Shown: piece after piece, positions 18,501 to 25,561 of the stretch
Layout: each line of letters starts with the position of its first letter
How positions within the stretch are numbered: the first letter of the stretch is position 1
Source: Magnetococcales bacterium
Lineage (GTDB): Bacteria; Pseudomonadota; Magnetococcia; Magnetococcales; JADFYX01
Assembly: GCA_002753565.1 (NCBI GenBank)
Contig: PEAM01000034.1
Location: forward strand, 1-37,181
Reading direction: 5' to 3'
Length of the DNA stretch: 37,181 bases
Notes under the pieces: model-generated
What the model saw: only the letters and a program-made list of their open reading frames with translations
Databases searched by the model: none
What the model was told of the DNA's origin: nothing
Program-made: the position numbers and the translations under genes

Positions 18501-19466
18501 GGTTTTTCCGATCCATTTGCTTTGGTTGGTTGTTTTCAGCCGTGCTATCCCTTGTTGATGGGCCTTTTGGAACCTCTCCGGCATCAGGCAAGTGAGGCAG
18601 CGGCCTAAAATCTCCTCCTGGCTATAGCCAAATATTTTTTCCGCACCGGGATTCCAATAGGTGATCTTGCCCATGACATCGGCTGAAATAATGGCATCGA
18701 CAGCTGTCTGGGTAACGGAGCGAAAATGGTTTTCGTTCTCCTGGATTTTTCGAATGGCCGGGTTGCTGATGTGAAAAAACAGAAAACTACCGCCACCAAC
18801 AATCAACAGGGATAACCCCAAGGAGAGGTTGATGGTCTGTTGAAAAGGGGATTGAATCTCAGACATATCAATCTTGGCAACAATTCCCAACCCCATATTC
18901 TCCACCGGTTCATGGGCTGCCAGCACGTGTACCCCACGGTAATCCAGGCCGATCAGGGTGCCGGATTTTCCCAAGAGCGCCCGTCGCATCGGTTCGGCGA
19001 TTGGGCTGTTGAGGGGGATGGGGTTTATCTTGGCAAGGGTTGTAAATCGTGGTTTGGAGATAAAAATAATGGCCTGATCTTCCAACTTGGCCAGAGTAAA
19101 CTCGCCGGTTTTTCCAAACCCTTTATAGTTATCGTGGGCATCGTTGAACTGAGACAGGGTGGCCTGTAGGGAGCCACCGATAAAGTTATTCTTATAACGG
19201 GCACCAAAGCGACCAATCGCCTCAATCAACCGGGCCTGGCTTTTGGCAGTCTCCATCAGACGGACCCGCTCTTCATCGATGGCAGTTCGATAGAGCAGAG
19301 CAATGGTCACCCCACCCACCACCAAGGCAACCCCCACCATGATCATCACCAGCAACAGTACTCTTTTTCTCTCGGCAAAGGCGAGAGGATGGGTAAGCCA
19401 AGAGCTGGCTGATGGCTCTGAAATCTCCGTTTTTGTGGAGGGTGTCGGTATTCGATTATCCGACAT
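15561..19466 (-). CDS. Membrane hybrid histidine kinase: Cache-like sensor, PAS, GAF, HisKA, HATPase, REC, REC, HPt
   Basis: This 1301-residue kinase opens the six-gene operon. Membrane helices at about 36-59 and 213-232 flank a Cache-like extracytoplasmic domain. A PAS domain (about 240-365) and a GAF domain (about 395-545) follow. HisKA has NMSHEIRTPMNAVLG (His near 554), and the HATPase has DTGLGM and GGTGLGLTI. The first receiver has a less typical phosphorylation segment, LALIDWKIAGLAGEE. The second is standard (LMDIQMPRMDGY). The HPt has LAHSIKGTAGN. ATG 19466 has GAGAGAA just upstream and overlaps a possible 12-codon leader. The next gene starts with no gap. It probably phosphorylates the HD-GYP and PP2C regulators downstream. 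Confidence 0.93.
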   Translation of the reverse strand: MSDNRIPTPSTKTEISEPSASSWLTHPLAFAERKRVLLLVMIMVGVALVVGGVTIALLYRTAIDEERVRLMETAKSQARLIEAIGRFGARYKNNFIGGSLQATLSQFNDAHDNYKGFGKTGEFTLAKLEDQAIIFISKPRFTTLAKINPIPLNSPIAEPMRRALLGKSGTLIGLDYRGVHVLAAHEPVENMGLGIVAKIDMSEIQSPFQQTINLSLGLSLLIVGGGSFLFFHISNPAIRKIQENENHFRSVTQTAVDAIISADVMGKITYWNPGAEKIFGYSQEEILGRCLTCLMPERFQKAHQQGIARLKTTNQSKWIGKTVEVFGLRQNGEEFPLELSLASWSTDEGIFFSAIVRDISARKLAEEQTLHLINSREVISDLLHLALKPVTLGKMLDGALTLLLDTPWLSTQRKGAIFLTGVEDETLYLTAHQGLTDALVNSCVRITFRECLCGEAARKKEIIYTPDANSHHDANPLEQYPHGHYIVPILSESRLLGVVNVYLEEGHPEKEEEKRFLRSFAATIAGIIERFRIEKERAKIQLASQAKSEFLANMSHEIRTPMNAVLGLTDLALMTENNSRTRGYLTKISSASHSLLRIINDILDFSKIEAGKLDLEQKDFLLHNLFDHMSDMFHIQAQEKGVELIVSYSEECFYPLKGDAMRLEQILSNLLNNALKFTDQGEVELRVETLENQEAWAELLFTVRDTGLGMTDEQSSRLFLPFAQADSSTTRKYGGTGLGLTICKRLVEMMGGNIWVESQMGNGAQFHFTARLARQPIEKQERDLLPPNDLRNLKVLVVDDNPSVCQAIQGILELFTFQASTACSQSEAEERLLEAIEENAPYQLALIDWKIAGLAGEEIIEQLNKVISNHPFPMPKTLLLTETEEAGEAYPHDTLADSRIVKPVNCSTLFDTIMKLFGKKVNRLSRSGRESLDPAKVAERIGKAKVLLVEDITINQQVACEILQMVGVTVVVAREGQEALEKMKTEPFDAILMDIQMPRMDGYTVTRLIRNDPTLKKTPIIAMTAHAMVGDREKSLQAGMNDHVAKPIDKKQLYTALMKWIEPREGVGGSAIVIPTQMTTEDDCPFPDHLPGIDIESALARVDGNRRLVRSILYELHHDFFDAAKKIRAVIDGRRQDDLETAAYLAHSIKGTAGNLAANRLYSAALALETGLNHPSDQRLVALDEFELALDQVMDSIGKVKEVEEKHTLAKSPDWPRTKFQPPPQELAPLLVEMASLLKKTNLRAQDSFELLRPLIEQTNRADLKEKLDEMTEEMERFAFKNARISLKTIAKMLNIPLEES

Positions 19467-19494
19467 GGTTCTCTCTTGGCGCTTGGAAGTTCAT
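19456..19494 (-). CDS. Possible 12-codon leader peptide overlapping kinase start
   Basis: An ATG with a strong ribosome site (AAGGGAGAAGCACC before it) opens a reading frame for MNFQAPRENHVG. It ends at a TAA lying just inside the kinase gene, in another frame. The overlap with ATG 19466 would let ribosomes ending the leader re-initiate at the kinase. Short and unsupported by homology. Confidence 0.3.
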   Translation of the reverse strand: MNFQAPRENHVG

Positions 19495-19662
19495 GGTGCT
19501 TCTCCCTTGTTTTCAGTGCGTTGTCGGTACATTGAATGTTTCAATAACCTACTAAATGATAATGCGAATTATGCGCCAAACAGGATTGGCTCCTTGAATG
19601 GTTGATGATATCAACGGGTTAGGTTCGTTAATGGTAAGGGTGGGGGTGGCACGAATGGGAGG

Positions 19663-19677
19663 GCAGAATGCAACCAG
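19663..19677 (+). repeat. Direct repeat copy 1, GCAGAATGCAACCAG
   Basis: This copy differs from the one at 19760-19774 by a single base. The two lie 97 bases apart in the intergenic region upstream of the kinase operon and could be binding sites for a regulator, for example the NtrC-type protein encoded next door. Confidence 0.6.
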
Positions 19678-19759
19678 TTAAGGAGAGAACAGAGGAGTAA
19701 CAGGTAAAAGACTAGTAAAGTCAATGGGATGTTGGTTTTGCGCATTGTGCGACATGGGT

Positions 19760-19774
19760 GCAGATTGCAACCAG
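19760..19774 (+). repeat. Direct repeat copy 2, GCAGATTGCAACCAG
   Basis: Partner of the repeat at 19663-19677. This copy contains a small dyad around TTGCAA, as expected of a dimeric regulator site. It lies immediately before the end of the NtrC-type gene. Confidence 0.6.
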
Positions 19775-19777
19775 GGT

Positions 19778-21202
19778 TCAGGACTCTTTATCCGTGGAGC
19801 GGGCCCTGAGCCTGCGCATCAGGGTGTGACGGCTGATTCCCAAGATCGAGGCAGCAATCCGTTGGTTGCCGCCAGAACGTTTTAACGTCTCATCAATAAG
19901 ACAATCAGACCAGGTGTGCAGAGTTGGGAGGGGGTCGGGTAGGTTTTCCAGGAGGTTGTCGTACTGGGTGGGTTCTGGAGAGGAGGGGAGGGGGCGATGG
20001 AAAATGGCCTTTTCAAAACTCTCCATGGAAAGGATTCGTGAGGTGTGTTGGGCAACGGCATCTTCTACCAGGGCTTTCAGCTCCCTGATGTTGCCGGGAA
20101 AAGGGTGTACAGCCAGAAGCTTGAGCAGCTCGGGGGGTGGGGTGGGAATGGGTTTTTTCAGGTTTTGAGCCGATCTCTTGAGAAAATGGGCCAATAAAAG
20201 TGGAATGTCCTCGGTGCGTTCCCGCAGGGGGGGAAGAATAATTTGGTGGGTGTAGAGCCGATAATAAAGATCGGCTCTGAAGGTACCTTGTTCTACCAAT
20301 AATGCCAGATCTTGGTTGGTGGCGCACACTATCCGGGTCTGACTTTTTTGGATGAGGTCCGATCCCAAGGGGTAGTAGCTCTCCTCCTGGAGCAGGCGTA
20401 GCAGCTTGACCTGGGAAGCGGGGGAGAGATCACCTATCTCATCCAGAAAGAGGCTGCCCCCAGCCCCTTTGGCAATCATCCCCTGCCGAGAACGGTCTGC
20501 CCCAGAGAAGGCCCCCTTTGTATGACCAAACAGCGCATCGGCAAAGAGGTGGTCATCCAGTCCAGCCACATTGACAGCCACCAACGCCCCTTTTCGCCCG
20601 CTCAGGTCGTGGATAGCCTGAATAAGCGACTCTTTACCAACCCCTGTCTCTCCCATGACCAAAACCGGCGCTTTGGAGGGGGCGACCGCTTCGACATACT
20701 GAAAAATAGCCCGCATTTTCGGGCTGCGGGTCAGGATGGCAGAAAAAGCCTGCTCCTGTCTGGGAGAGCCGGTCAGCAAAGCCCCTTTCAGCTCCCTGAC
20801 CTGCTGCTTCATGGCGTGCATCTCCATGGCCCGTTTGACATTGGCAATGAAGCGGCTCTCTTCCACCGGTTTGATCATGTAGTCCAGCGCTCCGTCCCGC
20901 ATGCTTTGAATGGCCAACTCCAGCTCTTGGGAGGCGGTCATGACAATCACCGGAGTGTCGGGAAAACGGCGGGTAATCTCCGGCAGCAGTTGCATGCCGG
21001 TCAGGTGAGGCATCATCAGGTCGAGAATAATCACCGCCGCCGCATTGTTTTCCAGGAAGGGGAGCAGATCCCGGCTATCTTCCAGGGTGACGATGCCATC
21101 GAACCCACTGGTACGCAACAGGGCCTTGCTGGTCATCAAGACCGACGCTTCATCATCCACTAAGACAACGGCTGGTTGCGCTGTGTTGGCTTGATCAGTC
21201 AT
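19778..21202 (-). CDS. NtrC-type sigma54-dependent response regulator
   Basis: This 474-residue activator has a receiver (Asp61 in ILDLMMPHLTGM) and an AAA+ domain with Walker A GETGVGKE (184-191) and Walker B SLFLDEIGDL. An arginine-finger region (FRADLYYRL) and a C-terminal Fis-type helix-turn-helix (about 432-474, GGNQRIAASILGISRHTLMRRL) follow. The loop that contacts sigma54 reads GAFSGA (230-235) instead of the usual GAFTGA, a conservative Thr-to-Ser change. It shares an ATGA overlap with the kinase gene at 21199-22884, which is its evident partner. It should activate sigma54 promoters by ATP-driven remodelling. No clear -24/-12 promoter was found in the window, so targets are unknown. 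Confidence 0.94.
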   Translation of the reverse strand: MTDQANTAQPAVVLVDDEASVLMTSKALLRTSGFDGIVTLEDSRDLLPFLENNAAAVIILDLMMPHLTGMQLLPEITRRFPDTPVIVMTASQELELAIQSMRDGALDYMIKPVEESRFIANVKRAMEMHAMKQQVRELKGALLTGSPRQEQAFSAILTRSPKMRAIFQYVEAVAPSKAPVLVMGETGVGKESLIQAIHDLSGRKGALVAVNVAGLDDHLFADALFGHTKGAFSGADRSRQGMIAKGAGGSLFLDEIGDLSPASQVKLLRLLQEESYYPLGSDLIQKSQTRIVCATNQDLALLVEQGTFRADLYYRLYTHQIILPPLRERTEDIPLLLAHFLKRSAQNLKKPIPTPPPELLKLLAVHPFPGNIRELKALVEDAVAQHTSRILSMESFEKAIFHRPLPSSPEPTQYDNLLENLPDPLPTLHTWSDCLIDETLKRSGGNQRIAASILGISRHTLMRRLRARSTDKES

Positions 21203-22884
21203 GAGGAAACCTGCCTCATGGCTGGCAGCCGAACCAGGGCTGTTGTCCCTTGGTTTGGCGTGGATTGAAAGGTTAGAGAGCCGTTATGGTTGTCGAGAAT
21301 GGTTTTGGAGATGGAGAGGCCCAAACCTGTGCCACCCTGCTCCTCTTTGGTGGTATAGAACGGTTTGGTGATCAGATCCATCCGATCCCCACTGATGCCA
21401 CTCCCCTGGTCTTGCACCCAAACCTCAACCATGGGCCGGTTGTCCTGTTGGCTCATCTTGGTGGTGATGGAGACCCCTTTATCCCGACTGGGCAGGGATT
21501 GCAGCGCATTTTGGATCAGGTTGATGAAAACCTGTTCCAACTGCTGAAAGTTGCCTTTGATGGGCCGTAGATTGCCGCTCTGGTTCAGGGAAAAGTGGTC
21601 GGTCTGTTTTTGGATGACATTTTTTAAAAGGGCCACCGCCGAGCGCAGGGATTCGTCGATATCCACCACCCGGTCCAGATTGCCCACATCCCCACGGGTC
21701 ATATGTTTGAGATTGGCCACAATGGCGCTGATTCTTCGGCTGTTCTCTCCCACCTCCCCAACCAACTCAGCGGTGGTCTCCAACGCCTCATCCAGACCAA
21801 GGCCACAGATTTCTACCGAGCTGTTCTCCTTCTGGTAGGCTCTCAAGTGGGGAGAGAACCCCTGCCAGAGCCTGGTTAGGGTGGCGGCGGAAAAGCCGAT
21901 GGCATTGTTGGGGTTGTTGATCTCGTGTGCCACACCGGCTGCCAGGGTGCCCAGAGAGGCGAGTCTGGCATTGCGGATGGCGGTCTCTTCGGCCACCTTT
22001 CTTTCGGTGATATCTCGGAGCATACCGGTAAACAGAGAGCCTTTTTCCAGCTTGACCTCTGCCACCCCCAACTCGATAGAGAAGAGGGTGCCATCTTTTC
22101 GCAGGCCGATGATCTCTCGGCTGGAGCCCACGATACTCTGAGGGCTTTTTCCGTTGATTCGGTAGTGTTGGAGATAGTTGTCGTGTCTCTCTCGGTCGGG
22201 AGAGGTCATGAGAAGGGTGAGGTTCTGCCCGACCAACTCTCCGGCATCATAGCCGAACATCTTCTCTCCGGCCACATTGACAAACTCGATGACCCCCTGT
22301 TCATTGATGGTGATGATACCATCCACCGCCGTATCGACGATGGCTTGCAGTTTAGCCTGGTTGGAGGTCAGAGCCTGTTCGGCCCGAATCCGCTCATCAA
22401 CCTCTTTGGAGAGGAGGTTGACGGTGGTCTGTAGCTCTTGGGTGCGCTGTTCAACCCGCTGTTCCAACTCATGGGCCAGTTTTTTCAGGGAATCGCTCTT
22501 TTTTTTCAGATCCAGGTGGGTTTTAACACGGGCCTGGACAATTTGAGCGCGGACCGGTTTGGTGAGAAAATCTACCGCCCCCAGCCCCAACCCTTTGGTC
22601 TCGTCCCAGGGATCATTTTTGGAGGTGACAAAGATGACCGGAATCTCTTTGGTCTCTTCTCGCTCCTTGAGTATCCGACACACCTCATAGCCGCTTATGC
22701 CTGGCATGAGGATATCCAGCAGAATCAAGTCGATACCCCCAAGTGAAGCGATCTCCAGGGCCTCCTGACCACTGGTGGCAACGGAGATTTCGTAGTGGGT
22801 ATCCAGCAGTCCTGCCAGAACAAGAATGTTGCCCGGCAGATCATCGACAAGGAGAATGTTTGGCCTGTCGAGGAAGAGGCTCAT
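21199..22884 (-). CDS. Soluble REC-PAS histidine kinase, partner of NtrC-type regulator
   Basis: This protein of about 561 residues has an N-terminal receiver (Asp57 in LILLDILMPGISGYEV, KPVRAQIVQARV), a coiled coil and a PAS domain (about 210-320, DGIITINEQGVIEFVN). HisKA has the GVAHEINNPNNAI H-box (His near 320), of the NtrB-like HEINNP type. The HATPase has VQDQGSG and GGTGLGLSI. It has no membrane helix, so it senses a cytoplasmic or relayed signal. ATG 22884 is chosen because the receiver begins right after it. No ribosome site precedes it, only a run of seven C bases. The frame is open upstream to 23046, inside the end of the SCO1-fusion gene, so a longer form cannot be excluded. Confidence 0.88.
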   Translation of the reverse strand: MSLFLDRPNILLVDDLPGNILVLAGLLDTHYEISVATSGQEALEIASLGGIDLILLDILMPGISGYEVCRILKEREETKEIPVIFVTSKNDPWDETKGLGLGAVDFLTKPVRAQIVQARVKTHLDLKKKSDSLKKLAHELEQRVEQRTQELQTTVNLLSKEVDERIRAEQALTSNQAKLQAIVDTAVDGIITINEQGVIEFVNVAGEKMFGYDAGELVGQNLTLLMTSPDRERHDNYLQHYRINGKSPQSIVGSSREIIGLRKDGTLFSIELGVAEVKLEKGSLFTGMLRDITERKVAEETAIRNARLASLGTLAAGVAHEINNPNNAIGFSAATLTRLWQGFSPHLRAYQKENSSVEICGLGLDEALETTAELVGEVGENSRRISAIVANLKHMTRGDVGNLDRVVDIDESLRSAVALLKNVIQKQTDHFSLNQSGNLRPIKGNFQQLEQVFINLIQNALQSLPSRDKGVSITTKMSQQDNRPMVEVWVQDQGSGISGDRMDLITKPFYTTKEEQGGTGLGLSISKTILDNHNGSLTFQSTPNQGTTALVRLPAMRQVSS

Positions 22885-22966
22885 GGGGGGGTGACATCCG
22901 TTGAAGAGAGACTGAACCTGGAAATGGTCGTTGCCAGCAGACACTTGGCATACCTGTTGTTGGGCC

Positions 22967-24433
22967 TCATGGGATGATTTCCGAGAGCCTCTTGGCCAAT
23001 ATTTCGGCCGTGATGCCATAGGCGAATTTGGTGATAAACTTGCCATCCTGTCCCATTAAAAACAGGCTGGCAGTATGGTTGACAGCATAATGCTCCGGAC
23101 CCCACTCCGGCAGCGGAACCTTCTCATAGCGGACCTTGAAACGCTCGACAGCCCGTTTAACCAAGGCCGGCTGGCCCGTCAAGGCAAGCAGGGTGGGGTG
23201 AAACGGTTCCATATACCCCCGCAGAGCCTCTGCGCTGTCTCGCTCTGGGTCTACGGTGATAAACAGAGGTTGGATAAGTTTAGCCTTTGTGCCGATTAAC
23301 GCCAACGCTTCTGAGACCACATAGAGGGTGTTGGGGCAGATATCCGGGCAGTTTGTGTAGCCGAAAAAGACCAGCATGAATTGACCCGCAAACTGCTCAC
23401 TGAGGACCGCCTGACCGTTTTGATCCATCAAAAGAAAGCGCCCCCCCACTTCTGAAGGGGAGAGAGGCTCTGTTTCATCCTTGTCAGAAGTTGGTGGGGG
23501 GGAGATAGAGTCCGGTTTGTTTGGTGTTTTGGTTGTGGCCGCAGCCCGACTGCTGAAAGAGAGCAGACAGTTGCGGATGGCAAAAAAGTTGTGCCGGATC
23601 AGCTTTTCATAGAGCTCCGGCCCGGCCTTCTGGGTAACCCCCAACGAGTCAAGCTCCACAAGGCGAAGCTTAGGCTGCTGGGCCAGCAGGGCCAGATGGG
23701 TCTGATCCAGACCCGCCTCGGTAAACAGGCAACTCCCCCCCCTGCCAGAGCTCTCTCCCAAGGTGGCAAGCAGACGGGGCAGGTTGGCTGGTTGAGTGGG
23801 GGAGGGGGAGAGAATGGTGTCGGACCGAAAGCCATAGGCCTGGGCAAAATAGTATTGAGTGTCGTGGTAGAGATAACCCGAAAGCCAGGAGACATCCCGA
23901 TAGGCATACTCCATCTCTCTCTCCAACCGAGAGATTTTCTCGTTGAGTTGGCGGCGGTTTTGCTCATAAAGATCGGCTCTGGCGGGGTCCAATTTGATGA
24001 GTTGTTGGCTCAGCATGCCGATGAGCATCTCGGCATTACGGACATCCAGCCAGAAAAAGGGGTCTCGGCTGGCGGGATCATAGCGGGCCGGCAGGACTTT
24101 GATCTCCTCACTGGCTAACAGTTCCAATTGGAATGGTACGCTGCCGTGCCCTTTGAGATAAGAGGCCACGGCCGGTTCCAACTCTGGCCCGGTCCAGATC
24201 AGCAGATCGGCCTGAGCGATGTTCTGCTGATCCTCTGCGGACAAAGAGGCGAAGTAGGGGGCCTGCTCACCATCAAACAGAAGAGCCGGCACAGCGACCC
24301 CTTTCATCAGGGCGGTGGTCAGAGAGTGGATCGGTTTGATGCTGACCGTCACCCGAGGAGGCTCTTGGGCAGAAGCTGGATTGGGGTACCCCAGCCAGAA
24401 GATTAAGGCAACGAGAAGGATGAACAGGCGCAT
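22967..24433 (-). CDS. Periplasmic fusion: ZnuA/TroA-like binding domain plus SCO1/SenC domain
   Basis: This 488-residue exported protein has a Sec signal peptide (cleavage probably after PASA, residues 19-22). Residues about 25-290 resemble metal-ABC binding proteins of the ZnuA/TroA class (SIKPIHSLTTALMKGV, ADLLIWTGPELEP, YHDTQYYFAQAYGF). Two usual metal-His positions appear replaced: APYFASL where a His-containing loop is normal, and DPFFWLD instead of DPHxWLD. A proline-rich linker joins it to a SCO1/SenC domain (about 330-488) with FGYTNCPDICPNTL (Cys362, Cys366), DPERD and NHTASLF (His453), the full copper-binding set. SCO1 proteins help build the CuA centre of cytochrome oxidase. The start ATG 24433 has GGAG six bases before it. 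It lies 23 bases after the small exported-protein gene. Confidence 0.85.
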   Translation of the reverse strand: MRLFILLVALIFWLGYPNPASAQEPPRVTVSIKPIHSLTTALMKGVAVPALLFDGEQAPYFASLSAEDQQNIAQADLLIWTGPELEPAVASYLKGHGSVPFQLELLASEEIKVLPARYDPASRDPFFWLDVRNAEMLIGMLSQQLIKLDPARADLYEQNRRQLNEKISRLEREMEYAYRDVSWLSGYLYHDTQYYFAQAYGFRSDTILSPSPTQPANLPRLLATLGESSGRGGSCLFTEAGLDQTHLALLAQQPKLRLVELDSLGVTQKAGPELYEKLIRHNFFAIRNCLLSFSSRAAATTKTPNKPDSISPPPTSDKDETEPLSPSEVGGRFLLMDQNGQAVLSEQFAGQFMLVFFGYTNCPDICPNTLYVVSEALALIGTKAKLIQPLFITVDPERDSAEALRGYMEPFHPTLLALTGQPALVKRAVERFKVRYEKVPLPEWGPEHYAVNHTASLFLMGQDGKFITKFAYGITAEILAKRLSEIIP

Positions 24434-24456
24434 GAAGCTCTCCAAAATAGCTCGGG

Positions 24457-24840
24457 TTAACGACCGGGCTGAAAAAAGTGTTGAAGCTGATCGATGGCGT
24501 GTTGAACGGTTGCCCGAAAGGCGATGGGATCAGGGCAGCTCTCTTGAGTGCGGGCTGCTCTTAAAAAGGCGTCGTTGGTGGCCGAAAAGAAGCTCTCCCG
24601 ATACTCCGGCAGCTTGGGAACCAGACCAACCATGGCCCCCTTGATTTTACGCACCTGATTGGGACGATTACAGTGCAGGGCAACCCCATTGACAGCCCCC
24701 AACGCCTCAATGACCTTATCGGCCTCTTCTGCCTGGGCGCTGGAAGAGAAGGTGGCTGCTCCCAACAGGAGGACCAGGCAAAGCAGGCTACCGCTAACCC
24801 TGGAGGATTGACCGGGTGTTTTTTCTCTGTTTAAGATCAT
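24457..24840 (-). CDS. Small exported protein of unknown function
   Basis: This protein of 127 residues has an N-terminal signal sequence (hydrophobic LLCLVLLLGAATF, likely cleavage after SAQA). The mature part of about 90 residues is helical and contains two Cys (LHCNRP and ESCPDP) that may form a disulfide. I chose ATG 24840 because AAGGA lies eight bases upstream; a longer in-frame start at 24882 is less likely. It sits between a DsbA-like protein and the SCO1 fusion in the same direction, so a periplasmic role in thiol or metal handling is a guess. I do not recognise the family. Confidence 0.75.
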   Translation of the reverse strand: MILNREKTPGQSSRVSGSLLCLVLLLGAATFSSSAQAEEADKVIEALGAVNGVALHCNRPNQVRKIKGAMVGLVPKLPEYRESFFSATNDAFLRAARTQESCPDPIAFRATVQHAIDQLQHFFQPGR

Positions 24841-24910
24841 TTTTTTATCCTTGAAGTCCAATAGGCTTCTGGGAAAAATCATAGATTGTCACCAAGGGGC
24901 ATGCCCACCC

Positions 24911-25561
24911 TCAATAGGCCTTGGCCAACTCCTCCTCCACCAACGTCTTGAGCGGTTCGAAACCAAAGCGGGGCAGGGGACGACCATTGACAAAAAACTC
25001 GGGGGTTTTGCTGACGTTGAGGGCGGCACCGTCTCGAAGATCTTTCTGGATGATTTCGTCCATTCCCGGTGCGTTCAGGTCACGGCCCAACTGTTCCAGA
25101 TCCATACCAAGAGGGCCGAGAAAGGTCCAGATTTTCTGGGGTTGTGGCGCCTCATGAGAGGCCCACTCCGACTGGGTGGCAAACATCACTTCCAGTGCTT
25201 GCCAGAACTTCCCCTGTTTGCGTGAGGCCTCCAACAATTTAACCAGATAGTCCGAGCCTTGATGAAAAGGGGCGTAGCGGGCCATAACCCTCAATTTTCC
25301 GGGGTATTGAGCCAGAAGATCCTCCACAAAAGGGTGGAATTGGGCGCAGGTGCCACAGGCCGGATCAAAAAATTCAACCAGGGTCACCTTGGCGTCGGCG
25401 CTCCCTTTGGCAGGCCCGTCGTGGCGGATCAACTTGGTGAGGTTTTTGGTTGCCTGTTGTTGCGAAAGAGTGGACTGGCTTTGATTATAATAGAGGGTGC
25501 CACCAATAAACAGCAGGCCGATTAAGGCCAGGGCAGAGAGAAAAAGCGTTTTCTTATTCAT
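24911..25561 (-). CDS. DsbA/BdbD-like periplasmic thiol-disulfide oxidoreductase
   Basis: This 216-residue protein has an N-terminal hydrophobic anchor or signal (about 5-25) and a thioredoxin-fold domain of the DsbA/BdbD class. The active site is DPACGTCAQF (Cys69, Cys72) and the cis-Pro loop is VSKTPEFFVNG. It would oxidise or isomerise disulfides in exported proteins. Its ATG overlaps the stop of the DsbB-like gene by four bases, so the two are translated together and very probably form a redox pair. The active-site dipeptide Gly-Thr differs from Pro-His of E. coli DsbA. Confidence 0.9.
   Translation of the reverse strand: MNKKTLFLSALALIGLLFIGGTLYYNQSQSTLSQQQATKNLTKLIRHDGPAKGSADAKVTLVEFFDPACGTCAQFHPFVEDLLAQYPGKLRVMARYAPFHQGSDYLVKLLEASRKQGKFWQALEVMFATQSEWASHEAPQPQKIWTFLGPLGMDLEQLGRDLNAPGMDEIIQKDLRDGAALNVSKTPEFFVNGRPLPRFGFEPLKTLVEEELAKAY

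Larger units (their letters stand above)
19467..19777. promoter_or_regulatory. Intergenic region upstream of the six-gene kinase operon
   Basis: This gap of 311 bases separates the end of the NtrC-type gene from the start of the kinase operon, both on the minus strand, so it should hold the operon promoter. A weak minus-strand candidate is TTGACT, 17 bases, TGTTAC (about 19697-19725). Two near-identical 15-base direct repeats lie inside. The minus-strand leader frame at 19456-19494 overlaps its left end. I found no RNA gene or convincing terminator. Confidence 0.4.

Noticed and set aside
19660-19774. Sigma54 (-24/-12) promoters in the minus-strand repeats
   Set aside because: The minus strand reads CTGGTTGCAATCTGC, which has GG and GC elements, but only nine bases separate them instead of ten, and the -24 block lacks the CAC.
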